DNA from: Hellea sp.
GTDB lineage: Bacteria > Pseudomonadota > Alphaproteobacteria > Caulobacterales > Maricaulaceae
DNA: 52,897 nt
Reading direction: 5' to 3'
NCBI GenBank assembly: GCA_020629545.1
Contig: JAHDDC010000014.1
Location: 1-52,897 of the forward strand
The notes beneath the pieces are model-generated. The model did no database searches and was not told where the DNA came from. It saw only the letters and a list, made by a program, of their open reading frames with translations. The first letter of the stretch is position 1, and each line of letters starts with the position of its first letter. A program made the position numbers and the translations under genes. Shown in pieces: positions 37,791-45,472 of this stretch.

Positions 37791-37823
37791 TATAAGAATA
37801 TAAAGTTTTATTTATATCTTATA
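37791..37823 (-). promoter_or_regulatory. AT-rich inverted repeat upstream of bmt
   Basis: On the minus strand TATAAGATATAAA is followed after six bases by TTTATATTCTTATA, a 13 bp match with one bulged T. It lies 43-75 bp before the bmt start. It may be an operator for a methionine or betaine regulator, or part of the promoter. It is too AT-rich and lacks a T-run position fit for a terminator of the gene upstream (dmgdh copy 2 ends at 37904, transcribed in the same direction), although partial termination cannot be excluded. Confidence 0.35.
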
Positions 37824-37903
37824 CATGTCCACATCTATCTTGTAACATCGTTCTTTAAACTCCAGTCATGACAGCCACATTTTCTCGGAGTTCTTGGCAA
37901 CCT

Positions 37904-40342
37904 CTACGTTCTCATCTTACCACCATTAGCATCGTACAGGGCATGTAAAATAAGACGAGCTGAACGCATTTCACCATTAATTTCGATGTCAAACAAATCA
38001 CCGTCCTTGGCCATTTCCACTGGTACATATCCCAAGGCTACACTTTCTTTGACATGGTGGGCATAACCCCCTGATGATACATAGCCGATAGCCTTACCGC
38101 CTTTGAGAATTGCTTCATCCCCGACGACATCTTGATCATCAGCATCAACCACAAAGGATACAAGTTTTTGCCTTGGTCCATTTTCCTTTTCAGCCAAAGC
38201 AGCTGTTTTTCCAATAAAATCGGACTTCCACGAGATGAAATAATCTAGCCCGCTCTCAGCAGCGGTAAAATCTGGTCTGAAATCGGTACCCCAAACTCCC
38301 CAATTCTTTTCAAGCCTCAGTGACATTAACGCACGATTTCCATACCATTTTAGACCTAAGTTCGCTCCAGCTTTCTCTACCGCTTGAGCCAGTTTTTTCT
38401 GAAATTGCGGCTTTACATATATTTCATAACCGTGCTCACCTGAAAAAGAGATCCGGTTTAAAACTGCCGGAACCCCGGCAACAAATGTCAAATGGCAATC
38501 CATGAACTCTATCGCATCAACGTCGCCGCGATAGATTTTCGACAATAATTCTTTGGAATTGGGCCCAGATAGAGCGATACCATGATAATCATCTGAGATG
38601 TTTTTGTACAAAACTCCAGTATTCGGTAGGTATTTTTCAAACCAGCGCCGGTGAGCTTCCTGCATGGTTCCAGAGCCAAAAAGCATGAAATGATCTTTGG
38701 CAAAACGGGCTATCGTCAGATCTCCATAGAGCTTGCCATTCGGTGTCAACATTGGCGTTAAAGCCATACGCCCAATTTTTGGCATTCGCCCAGCGAGAAT
38801 TTTACGCAAGAAGTCTCGGGCCCCTGCCCCTTTGAATTCATGTTTGCCGAAATTTGCAATTTCAATTGCGCCAACAGCTTCCCGAACGGCTTTAACTTCG
38901 CTTGCCACATAATCATGTGCCCTAGATCGTCCAAATGAGGGCTCTTCGTGAGCATCATTTATGTCATCTGCAAACCATAGCGCGTGTTCCAAACCAAAGC
39001 TTTGGTCCATGACCGCGCCTTTTGAAACAAGATCGTCATATATGGCCGTTGTCTTTTGCTGCCGTCCCTTTGGTAAAGTCTCATTAGGGAACGTCATCAC
39101 AAATCGGCGCTCGTAATTCTCAGTCGATTTTATCGTACCCCATTCCGGAGACGCCCAGCTCCCCCAAGAACAATCGCCAAACCGCGCAATATCCATCGCC
39201 CAGACATCTATCGATGGCTCTCCATCCATCATCCACTCTGCCATGCAAAGTCCAACGCCGCCGGCTTGACAAAATCCGGCCATAACACCAACGGCGGCCC
39301 AGTAATTTCGAATCCCCGGCACAGGGCCAATCATTGGATTGCCATCGGGACCAAATGTAAAAGGTCCGTTTATCCAATTTTTAATCCCAGCATCCTGTAA
39401 AGCCGGAATCCGTTCAAATCCGATTTCCAGCCGGTCAGCAATGTTTTCTAATTTTGGCTCGAGCAATTCATGCCCGAAATCCCAAGGCGTTCCGCCAACC
39501 ATCCACGGCGTTGCAACTGGCTCATAGGTCCCCAATAAGAGCCCGTCGCGTTCCTGCCTAAAATAGATATTGCCTTCGTAATCAATGCCGGCTGGCAACC
39601 TGTTATCTCGATCGCGCGCTGCGATCTCCGGAATCGTGTCCGTTATCAGATAGTGATGCTCCATCGGCTGTACAGGAATATGCAAGCCTGACATATGGCC
39701 CAGCTCCCGAGCCCAAAGGCCGGCTGCATTGACAATCATATCGGCATGCACAGTCCCGTTCTTTGTTACAACGTCCCAGGTGCCATCGGGTCGCTGTATT
39801 GTTTCGACAACTGGAGTATGAGTGAAAAAATCAGCGCCATAGTGTTTGGCAGATTTCGCATAAGCATATGTGACGCCCGATGGGTCAACATCTCCATCGA
39901 GAGGGTCCCAAAGAGCCGCAACGTAATGTTTGGGGTCAATCAGAGGATGGCGTTCGGCAGCCTCTTTGACGGAAATAAACTCCTGATCAAGACCCATATA
40001 TCTGGCCTTGGATCGTTCTCTCTTCAGATAGTCATACCAGACATCATTAGATGCTAGATAAAACCCTCCTGTCTTATGTAACCCGACGGAATGCCCCGAA
40101 GTTTTCTCAATCTCGTCATAAAGATTAATCGTATAACCTTGCAGGCGGGATATATTAGGATCGGAAGAAATCGTATGAATTTGACCTGCTGCATGCCAAC
40201 TTGAGCCGGATGTAAGCTCGTCTCGCTCCAGCAGAATGACATCTTTCCAGCCAAACTTAGCCAAATGAAACAGAATTGAACATCCGACCACGCCGCCGCC
40301 AATAATACAAACACGCGTATGTTCAGGGAGCTGTTTGTTCAT
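37904..40342 (-). CDS. Dimethylglycine dehydrogenase-like FAD protein with GcvT domains (copy 2)
   Basis: An 812-residue paralogue of the flavoprotein at 34287-36728 with the same order: DAO domain (VCIIGGGVVGCSILFHL), FAO-M linker, GcvT and GcvT-C. His50 in SGSSWHAAGQ corresponds to the covalent FAD histidine. The folate half has RISFSGEHGYEIYV and SLRLEKNWGVWGTDFRPDF. Its ATG overlaps the stop of the MttB-family gene by one base (TAATG), so the two proteins are probably made together. That suggests that a trimethyl substrate demethylated by the partner is passed on as a dimethyl amine; this is inference. An in-frame start at 40351 is less likely. Confidence 0.88.
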   Translation of the reverse strand: MNKQLPEHTRVCIIGGGVVGCSILFHLAKFGWKDVILLERDELTSGSSWHAAGQIHTISSDPNISRLQGYTINLYDEIEKTSGHSVGLHKTGGFYLASNDVWYDYLKRERSKARYMGLDQEFISVKEAAERHPLIDPKHYVAALWDPLDGDVDPSGVTYAYAKSAKHYGADFFTHTPVVETIQRPDGTWDVVTKNGTVHADMIVNAAGLWARELGHMSGLHIPVQPMEHHYLITDTIPEIAARDRDNRLPAGIDYEGNIYFRQERDGLLLGTYEPVATPWMVGGTPWDFGHELLEPKLENIADRLEIGFERIPALQDAGIKNWINGPFTFGPDGNPMIGPVPGIRNYWAAVGVMAGFCQAGGVGLCMAEWMMDGEPSIDVWAMDIARFGDCSWGSWASPEWGTIKSTENYERRFVMTFPNETLPKGRQQKTTAIYDDLVSKGAVMDQSFGLEHALWFADDINDAHEEPSFGRSRAHDYVASEVKAVREAVGAIEIANFGKHEFKGAGARDFLRKILAGRMPKIGRMALTPMLTPNGKLYGDLTIARFAKDHFMLFGSGTMQEAHRRWFEKYLPNTGVLYKNISDDYHGIALSGPNSKELLSKIYRGDVDAIEFMDCHLTFVAGVPAVLNRISFSGEHGYEIYVKPQFQKKLAQAVEKAGANLGLKWYGNRALMSLRLEKNWGVWGTDFRPDFTAAESGLDYFISWKSDFIGKTAALAEKENGPRQKLVSFVVDADDQDVVGDEAILKGGKAIGYVSSGGYAHHVKESVALGYVPVEMAKDGDLFDIEINGEMRSARLILHALYDANGGKMRT

Positions 40343-41871
40343 TAGTACCACCGCTCTTCAATGTCCATTTTTCGGCGAGCGATAAAATCCAGAAGCGCGC
40401 CATCAATATCGGCGTCCAGTTCGGGCTTCACCGTTTCATAATCCTCTAACAGCTTGTTCCAACGTTCAAAGGCGCGTTGCTCAGTATCCTGAGAGCCATC
40501 CTCTTCCCATTGCTCACAGCTTTTACTGTCGGACATTTCAGCATCATAATAGGCCGTCGAATAGTTCTGCATCGTATGAGCAGACCCCAAGAAATGCCCG
40601 CCTGGCTCTACATCATCATAGGCCGCTTTTCCGAGACTATTGTCATCCATCGGCAGGCCTTCCAGCATTACTTTATACCCCCCGAGGCGGTCTGCATCGA
40701 CAATAAGCTTCTCATACCCAGCGCATAATCCTCCCTCGAGCCAACCCGCAGCATGGACGACAATATTTGCGCCCCCTAGGACGGTTGATAACATTGAGTC
40801 AGCGCTTTCTGCGGCGGATTGGGCGTCTGTTACTTTAGATGCTGTCAATGAACCGCCGCACCGCATAGGCACACCTAAACGACGTGCCAATTGTCCAATC
40901 ACATAATTTGACATAACTGGCTCAGGCGTACCAAAAGTCGGAGCGCCGGATTTCAAACTCATCGAGGAAAGAAAATTTCCTAGAACAAAGGGCGCTCCAG
41001 GCCGGACTAACTGTGAGAATGCGCCGCACATCATAGCTTCCGCAAATGCTTGAGCAATTGAAGCGGCCGTCGTGACCGGGCCCATTGCGCCGCCGAGAAT
41101 AAATGGAGCGACGATAATCCCTTGGTTGGCGCCGCAATAAACCTGAATAGCTTCTGTAACGACACGATCAACAAGCAAAGGAGAATTTGTATTGACATTA
41201 CCCATGATCACACAGTTATTTTCCATGAATTCACTGCCATAAAGAATTCGGGCCATATCAACACTGTCTTGGGCTCGAGACTTCTCGGTAATTGAGCCAA
41301 AGAAAGGCTTATCCGAATATTTCATATGGGCGTAGACGATATCCAAATGCCGATGCGTCACAGGAATATCACAAGGTTCGCAAGGTACATGGCCGCCGTG
41401 ATGCAAGCTCGGTAGCATATAAGTGAGCTTCACCAGCTTCTGCAGATCCTCTATCGTTCCATAGCGCCGACCTTTTTCCAGATCCCGAACAAATGGAGGT
41501 CCGTAAACGGTTGTGAAGACGACATTTTTACCCCCAATCCGTACGGATCGAGCGGGATTACGCGAATGTTGCGTAAACTCTGTGGGTGCGGTTTGGCAAA
41601 GCTCCCGGATCATGCCTTTAGGCGCTCTGACCCGCGTTCCCTTGACATCCGCCCCTGCTTTTTTCCATATTTCAAGAGCGACTGGGTCTTCTCGAAACTC
41701 AAGACCGACTTCTTGGATTATCCAGTCGGCTTGCTCCTCTATTTTTACAAGATTTTCTTCGCCCAGAAATTCATAAAACGGAATTTGACGCGTTATATAA
41801 GCTGGCGCAGCTAGAGCAGAAGCCTTGCTTCGACCACGCGATGATCTGCGCCGAGATGCTCGTTCCGACAT
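40342..41871 (-). CDS. Trimethylamine methyltransferase (MttB) superfamily protein, non-pyrrolysine; glycine betaine methyltransferase-like
   Basis: A 509-residue MttB-superfamily protein. True MttB has an in-frame UAG for pyrrolysine; this frame is uninterrupted, placing it with the non-Pyl group that includes the glycine betaine methyltransferase MtgB. Family blocks include QTAPTEFTQHSRNP, GGHVPCEPCDIP, NTNSPLLVD and APFILGGAMGPVTTAASIAQ. The N-terminus is unusually basic (SERASRRRSSRGRSK). No corrinoid protein gene or corrinoid activase is seen in the window, although characterised MttB/MtgB enzymes need them. GGGGAATG precedes the ATG. It is divergent from the LysR gene. Confidence 0.85.
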   Translation of the reverse strand: MSERASRRRSSRGRSKASALAAPAYITRQIPFYEFLGEENLVKIEEQADWIIQEVGLEFREDPVALEIWKKAGADVKGTRVRAPKGMIRELCQTAPTEFTQHSRNPARSVRIGGKNVVFTTVYGPPFVRDLEKGRRYGTIEDLQKLVKLTYMLPSLHHGGHVPCEPCDIPVTHRHLDIVYAHMKYSDKPFFGSITEKSRAQDSVDMARILYGSEFMENNCVIMGNVNTNSPLLVDRVVTEAIQVYCGANQGIIVAPFILGGAMGPVTTAASIAQAFAEAMMCGAFSQLVRPGAPFVLGNFLSSMSLKSGAPTFGTPEPVMSNYVIGQLARRLGVPMRCGGSLTASKVTDAQSAAESADSMLSTVLGGANIVVHAAGWLEGGLCAGYEKLIVDADRLGGYKVMLEGLPMDDNSLGKAAYDDVEPGGHFLGSAHTMQNYSTAYYDAEMSDSKSCEQWEEDGSQDTEQRAFERWNKLLEDYETVKPELDADIDGALLDFIARRKMDIEERWY

Positions 41872-41931
41872 ATCATTCCCCTTATTTTTTCTAAGTCTAA
41901 AACCTAATAATAACTAGGTCACGCTTGAAAA

Positions 41932-41955
41932 TATTTAGCCATGGCATAATAAATA
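41932..41955. promoter_or_regulatory. Candidate LysR operator between mttB-like gene and lysR
   Basis: The 87 bp divergent gap contains TATTTA-N12-TAAATA (a perfect 6 bp inverted repeat) with GCCATGGC at its core, and a T-N11-A spacing at 41934/41946, as is usual for LysR boxes. It ends three bases before the lysR ATG, which would suit autorepression together with control of the divergent methyltransferase genes. Confidence 0.4.
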
Positions 41956-41958
41956 CTT

Positions 41959-42864
41959 ATGCGTAAACTCATTGAAAGTGTAAACTCACTCAATCATCTG
42001 GTCGCTTTTGAAGCATCCAGTCGATTACTGTCGTTCACTGAGGCGGCGAAGGAACTCAACGTCTCTCAGCCGGCTGTGAGTCAATCGGTTCGCAAATTAG
42101 AGCAGAGCTTAGGCGTAGAGCTATTTCAAAGACATCATCGAAAGATTTCTCTAACCGATGCCGGGGAAAGGCTGTGTTATGGTGTTAAGGATGGATTTTC
42201 ACGCATCCAAGATTCAGTAGAGCAAATTCAACAGACCAATTTAGGCAAACATGTCACGCTTTCTGTTTCTACGGCTTTCGCAAATTATTGGATGGTTCCT
42301 CGCTTGGGGGCATTTCACAAACTCAACCCACACATTGATTTGCGCCTTCAAACGACGGATAAAGATGTCGACTTGATTGGCGAAGGCCTGAGCTTGGGGG
42401 TAAGGCGCGGATATGGAGACTTCCCCGGATATGATCACGCCTTGATCGCACGGGAAATCTTATTCCCGATTGGAAGCCCAACAATTAACCAATCCAGTAA
42501 AGCCAATATCTCTCCGCAAGAGCTGTCCCAATGTGAGCTTATTCACCTGGAGGAACCTTTTCGACCAAGACCCACTTGGAAAGATTGGTTTTCCGCTTTC
42601 GATATTAAGGTTCCGGGCACAGATCGCGGACTCAGACTCAATGATTACGCACTCGTTATTCAAGCCGCGATGGCCGGCGAAGGAATCGCGATTGGTTGGG
42701 AGCACACGGTTTCTAAACTCATAGAACAAGGGCTACTTGTCAGAATTGGTCAGAATGTCTGGGAGACAGGGGCAAATTTTTATCTGATCTGGAGAAACAC
42801 CGGCGATCTTTCAGACGATGCCCGAATCGTCAGGGATTGGATCATTGGTACGGCGAACGCCTAG
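41959..42864 (+). CDS. LysR family transcriptional regulator (GcvA-like)
   Basis: A 301-residue LysR regulator. The winged helix-turn-helix is at residues ~10-70 (NHLVAFEASSRLLSFTEAAKELNVS, SQPAVSQSVRKLE, GVELFQRHHRKISLT), and the co-inducer-binding domain spans ~95-295. The GcvA-like group commonly controls glycine or amine metabolism. It lies between two oppositely directed units, the mttB-dmgdh unit to the left and the tmpAB-like pair to the right, so it is the obvious candidate regulator of both. The ligand may be betaine or the phosphonate; this is a guess. Confidence 0.9.
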   Translation: MRKLIESVNSLNHLVAFEASSRLLSFTEAAKELNVSQPAVSQSVRKLEQSLGVELFQRHHRKISLTDAGERLCYGVKDGFSRIQDSVEQIQQTNLGKHVTLSVSTAFANYWMVPRLGAFHKLNPHIDLRLQTTDKDVDLIGEGLSLGVRRGYGDFPGYDHALIAREILFPIGSPTINQSSKANISPQELSQCELIHLEEPFRPRPTWKDWFSAFDIKVPGTDRGLRLNDYALVIQAAMAGEGIAIGWEHTVSKLIEQGLLVRIGQNVWETGANFYLIWRNTGDLSDDARIVRDWIIGTANA

Positions 42865-42921
42865 GATCTATCTCCATCTCGCATCAGATTTTATATAGTT
42901 TTGAAATAAAGAAATCTAATC

Positions 42922-42944
42922 ATGTGAAGCTTAGGCTTTCACTT
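42922..42944. promoter_or_regulatory. Candidate operator upstream of the tmpA-like gene
   Basis: GTGAA-N9-TTCAC is a perfect inverted repeat at 42924-42928 and 42938-42942, extended by an outer A/T pair and inner GC/GC pairs. It lies about 54 bp before the ATG at 42998, a plausible activator position. The half-site differs from the TATTTA repeat in front of lysR, so either two regulators or only one true site is involved. Confidence 0.35.
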
Positions 42945-42997
42945 GAGTATAAAGGCAAATAAAAACGCGATGAAATAAAACATGCCGGAGAACGTTT

Positions 42998-44131
42998 ATG
43001 ACGATTTCAGCAACCGAAATAGTTCCCGACGCGGAAACCGGAGGATTAAGGCTTGCGGGCAAGCCCATTCACCCTCTTTGGCTTAGAGAGCGGGTCACTG
43101 AACCCGAAAGCTACGATCATCACAATCACCAACGTCTTTATGAACATTCGGAACTGAAAGAAGATTTGGCAATAAAAACGGTGGCTTTAGGCAGCAATAG
43201 CCAAAGCTTAAAAATTGAATTCTCAGACGGGTATAAGGCAGTTTTCGATTTGAACGCCTTAGCCAAAGAGCTCGGCATGACCGATAATCCTGAGTCGATC
43301 CCACTGCCCAAAAGCTGGGACTCCGGTTTAAAGTTCAAACGGTTTAGCTGGAATGATTTAGAAGACCCAGCCGAGATGAAGGCTCTTCTCAAAGCCTATT
43401 TTGAGAATGCATTTTGCATAATGGACGATACACCGATTGACCGAGACAGCTTAAAAGCCCATGCGAAACGCTTTGGATTTCTTCGCGAAACTAACTTTGG
43501 AGAGATTTTTAACGTCGAGACAAAGCCCAATCCGTCTGACCTAGCCTATACAGATGTAGCGCTAGCATCGCATACTGATAATCCTTATCGAGAACCTGTT
43601 CCGGGCATTCAATATCTTCATTGTCTTCGCAATGAAGTAGCAGGCGGTCTTTCAACGCTGGTTGATGGAATGGCCGTCGCTGAAGCCATTGGCGACGAAA
43701 ACCCTGACTGGCTAGATATACTCGAAACTATACCTGTTAGATTTCGCTATGAAGGCCCTTCTGGCGTGTACGAGAGCGTAGGTCCCTTGATCAGCCGGGA
43801 TCACCGCGGATATATCTCCCATATACGCTTTAGCTCTCGTGTCGATTTTGTACCAGCATTAGACCCATCCGTACTAGACCTTTTCTATTCAGCCAGACGC
43901 CGCATGCATAAATTGTCCAATGACCTAGCGTTCCAAATCCAATTTCCTTTCAAACCTGGTACGCTTTTGATGATGAATAATTATCGTTTATTTCATGGAC
44001 GTACTGCTTTCGACGGTGCTTTGGGTTACCGCCACTTACAGGGGTGTTATATTGATCACGACGGACCGCAAGCTTTGTATAGAGCTCTTGCAGTTGGCAG
44101 AACAGAAACCTATCTTCCTCGCGAAACATAA
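42998..44131 (+). CDS. tmpA: Fe(II)/2-oxoglutarate dioxygenase, BBOX-like; probable TmpA (2-(trimethylammonio)ethylphosphonate hydroxylase)
   Basis: A 377-residue protein with the layout of gamma-butyrobetaine hydroxylase: an N-terminal DUF971-like domain (~1-95) and a TauD/TfdA dioxygenase domain. Iron ligands are His192 and Asp194 in SHTDNPY and His333 in YRLFHGRTAF. The 2-oxoglutarate arginine should lie shortly after His333. TmpA enzymes were long annotated as gamma-butyrobetaine hydroxylases; they hydroxylate the phosphonate analogue of choline. The deciding clue is the next gene, an HD-domain oxygenase, nine bases downstream. Carnitine synthesis genes are absent. A true butyrobetaine or trimethyllysine hydroxylase remains possible. 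Confidence 0.7.
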   Translation: MTISATEIVPDAETGGLRLAGKPIHPLWLRERVTEPESYDHHNHQRLYEHSELKEDLAIKTVALGSNSQSLKIEFSDGYKAVFDLNALAKELGMTDNPESIPLPKSWDSGLKFKRFSWNDLEDPAEMKALLKAYFENAFCIMDDTPIDRDSLKAHAKRFGFLRETNFGEIFNVETKPNPSDLAYTDVALASHTDNPYREPVPGIQYLHCLRNEVAGGLSTLVDGMAVAEAIGDENPDWLDILETIPVRFRYEGPSGVYESVGPLISRDHRGYISHIRFSSRVDFVPALDPSVLDLFYSARRRMHKLSNDLAFQIQFPFKPGTLLMMNNYRLFHGRTAFDGALGYRHLQGCYIDHDGPQALYRALAVGRTETYLPRET

Positions 44132-44140
44132 GAGCATGTA

Positions 44141-44716
44141 ATGACTATGGACACAGTATCATTCACCAAAATGTCTGAAGGCACAAAAGAAGACTACGCC
44201 TTTTTAGCGAAACATGAAGCCGAGTTCGTCGCACAATTGCCGGACCGTATCATGGCCGCTTTAGAAGACCTCAGAAATTCACTATCCGGCTACAAAATTG
44301 ACCGCCTAGACCACAGCCTGCAATCCGCAACGCGCGCTGAACGCGACGGTGCCGATGTCGATTGGATTGTTTCGGCGCTAGTACATGATCTTGGCGATGA
44401 TCTTGCCCCGCTAAACCATGACAGCCTGGCCGCGAATATTTTACGCCCCTATGTGCGCGAAGAATGTGCGTGGGTTGTACAGCATCACGGGATTTTTCAA
44501 TACAAATATTATGCTGATAAAGTTGGCCTCGACCCTGATGCTCGAGAAAAATTTAAAGATAGCCCCCACTATGATGCAGCCGTTAAATTTTGCGAACGCT
44601 GGGACCAAACTTCATTCGATCCTGAATATGACACTTATGACCTTGAACATTTCCGACCAATGGTAACGGAGGTTTTCGGTCGTAAAGCTTGGGACCCTGC
44701 TATAACCGGAGCTTAG
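44141..44716 (+). CDS. tmpB: HD-domain mixed-valent diiron oxygenase, probable TmpB
   Basis: A 191-residue HD-domain protein of the PhnZ/TmpB type. Metal-site candidates are His58 in RLDHSLQSA, His82-Asp83 in ALVHDLGDD and the pair His115-His116 in VVQHHGIFQ. A late FCERWDQTSFDPEYD segment resembles the RxWD region of PhnZ-like oxygenases. TmpB cleaves the carbon-phosphorus bond of the 1-hydroxylated phosphonate to give glycine betaine and phosphate. It lies nine bases after the tmpA-like gene and next to betaine-demethylating genes, which fits. HD phosphohydrolases with other substrates look similar, so the function is inferred. ATG 44147 is an alternative start. Confidence 0.7.
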   Translation: MTMDTVSFTKMSEGTKEDYAFLAKHEAEFVAQLPDRIMAALEDLRNSLSGYKIDRLDHSLQSATRAERDGADVDWIVSALVHDLGDDLAPLNHDSLAANILRPYVREECAWVVQHHGIFQYKYYADKVGLDPDAREKFKDSPHYDAAVKFCERWDQTSFDPEYDTYDLEHFRPMVTEVFGRKAWDPAITGA

Positions 44717-44717
44717 T

Positions 44718-45422
44718 TCAGGAAACTGCCTGTTGAGCCATCGTTGCAACCAATAGCAATATGCCATTGTGAGCCGAATGCAACCCGACGCAAGTCAGGA
44801 AACCGAAACGCATACGTGAATACCCAAATACGAATCCAGAAACGGTTTGCGGCAATACTTTCAGGAATGCCAAAAACCCAGCATCTTCGGCCGAAAAGTT
44901 GGATAAATGTATTAGTCCGAAGATTGAAGCCGTAAACCAAAAAACAATCGGGAAAAACCTGCCGATTAAACGATCAAGCTTCTCATGATTGAGTCTCTCG
45001 CGCCAGACCGAAACACAATAAAACCAGATTGCGATCAAGGTTGGAACAACAAGTAAGAAATGAAGTCCATTTGTTTTTTGCATTACAACCATCAAGATGG
45101 TGATGATGGCGACCGGAAGTAAAATAAGAATTCCAAGGCGAAACCCTAACCATGAACGAAAGAGTAATTCTTCGATAAATGGCACTAACATCGCAATTAC
45201 AAAAAAGTTTTCAATTCGGATATATTTCCTGAAACTATCTGTCACTTCCGGGTCTGGAACATTTAAAATTCCATATACGATTGCGCCAAATATACCGGCT
45301 GAAAATGCAAGGAAAAAGTTTAAGCCTATCAGGTTCACAAAAAGCGATATTGAAATAGGATCACGCTTTCGCCTGTACTCAGGCCTAGCCACATAACGTG
45401 CAATGTCGCTCAGCAATCCCAC
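44718..45422 (-). CDS. CPBP-family intramembrane metalloprotease
   Basis: A 234-residue membrane protein with about six to eight hydrophobic segments. It carries the CPBP (CAAX protease and bacteriocin-processing) motifs: Glu84-Glu85-x3-Arg88 in PFIEELLFRSW and, near the C-terminus, a histidine/asparagine motif in GLHSAHNGILL. Bacterial members cleave or protect membrane peptides; the target is unknown. The start is GTG at 45422 with a weak ribosome site. It converges on tmpB with a one-base gap and seems unrelated to betaine metabolism. Confidence 0.85.
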   Translation of the reverse strand: MGLLSDIARYVARPEYRRKRDPISISLFVNLIGLNFFLAFSAGIFGAIVYGILNVPDPEVTDSFRKYIRIENFFVIAMLVPFIEELLFRSWLGFRLGILILLPVAIITILMVVMQKTNGLHFLLVVPTLIAIWFYCVSVWRERLNHEKLDRLIGRFFPIVFWFTASIFGLIHLSNFSAEDAGFLAFLKVLPQTVSGFVFGYSRMRFGFLTCVGLHSAHNGILLLVATMAQQAVS

Positions 45423-45472
45423 TTAGGCGAAGACCCTAAATCCAGTCGTGATATATCATCATCGACAAAGAT

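Noticed and set aside
37749-37903. SAM-type riboswitch upstream of the homocysteine methyltransferase gene
   Set aside because: I could not find a SAM-II or SAM-V pseudoknot pattern in the leader; only an AT-rich inverted repeat is present.
40342-41871. Pyrrolysine (UAG) readthrough in the MttB-family gene
   Set aside because: The frame is continuous over the normal length with a TAA stop, so no in-frame UAG needs decoding.
42998-44131. Annotation of the dioxygenase as gamma-butyrobetaine hydroxylase for carnitine synthesis
   Set aside because: No trimethyllysine pathway genes or carnitine genes are nearby, while an HD-type diiron oxygenase follows directly, which fits TmpA better. It is kept as an alternative in the feature entry.
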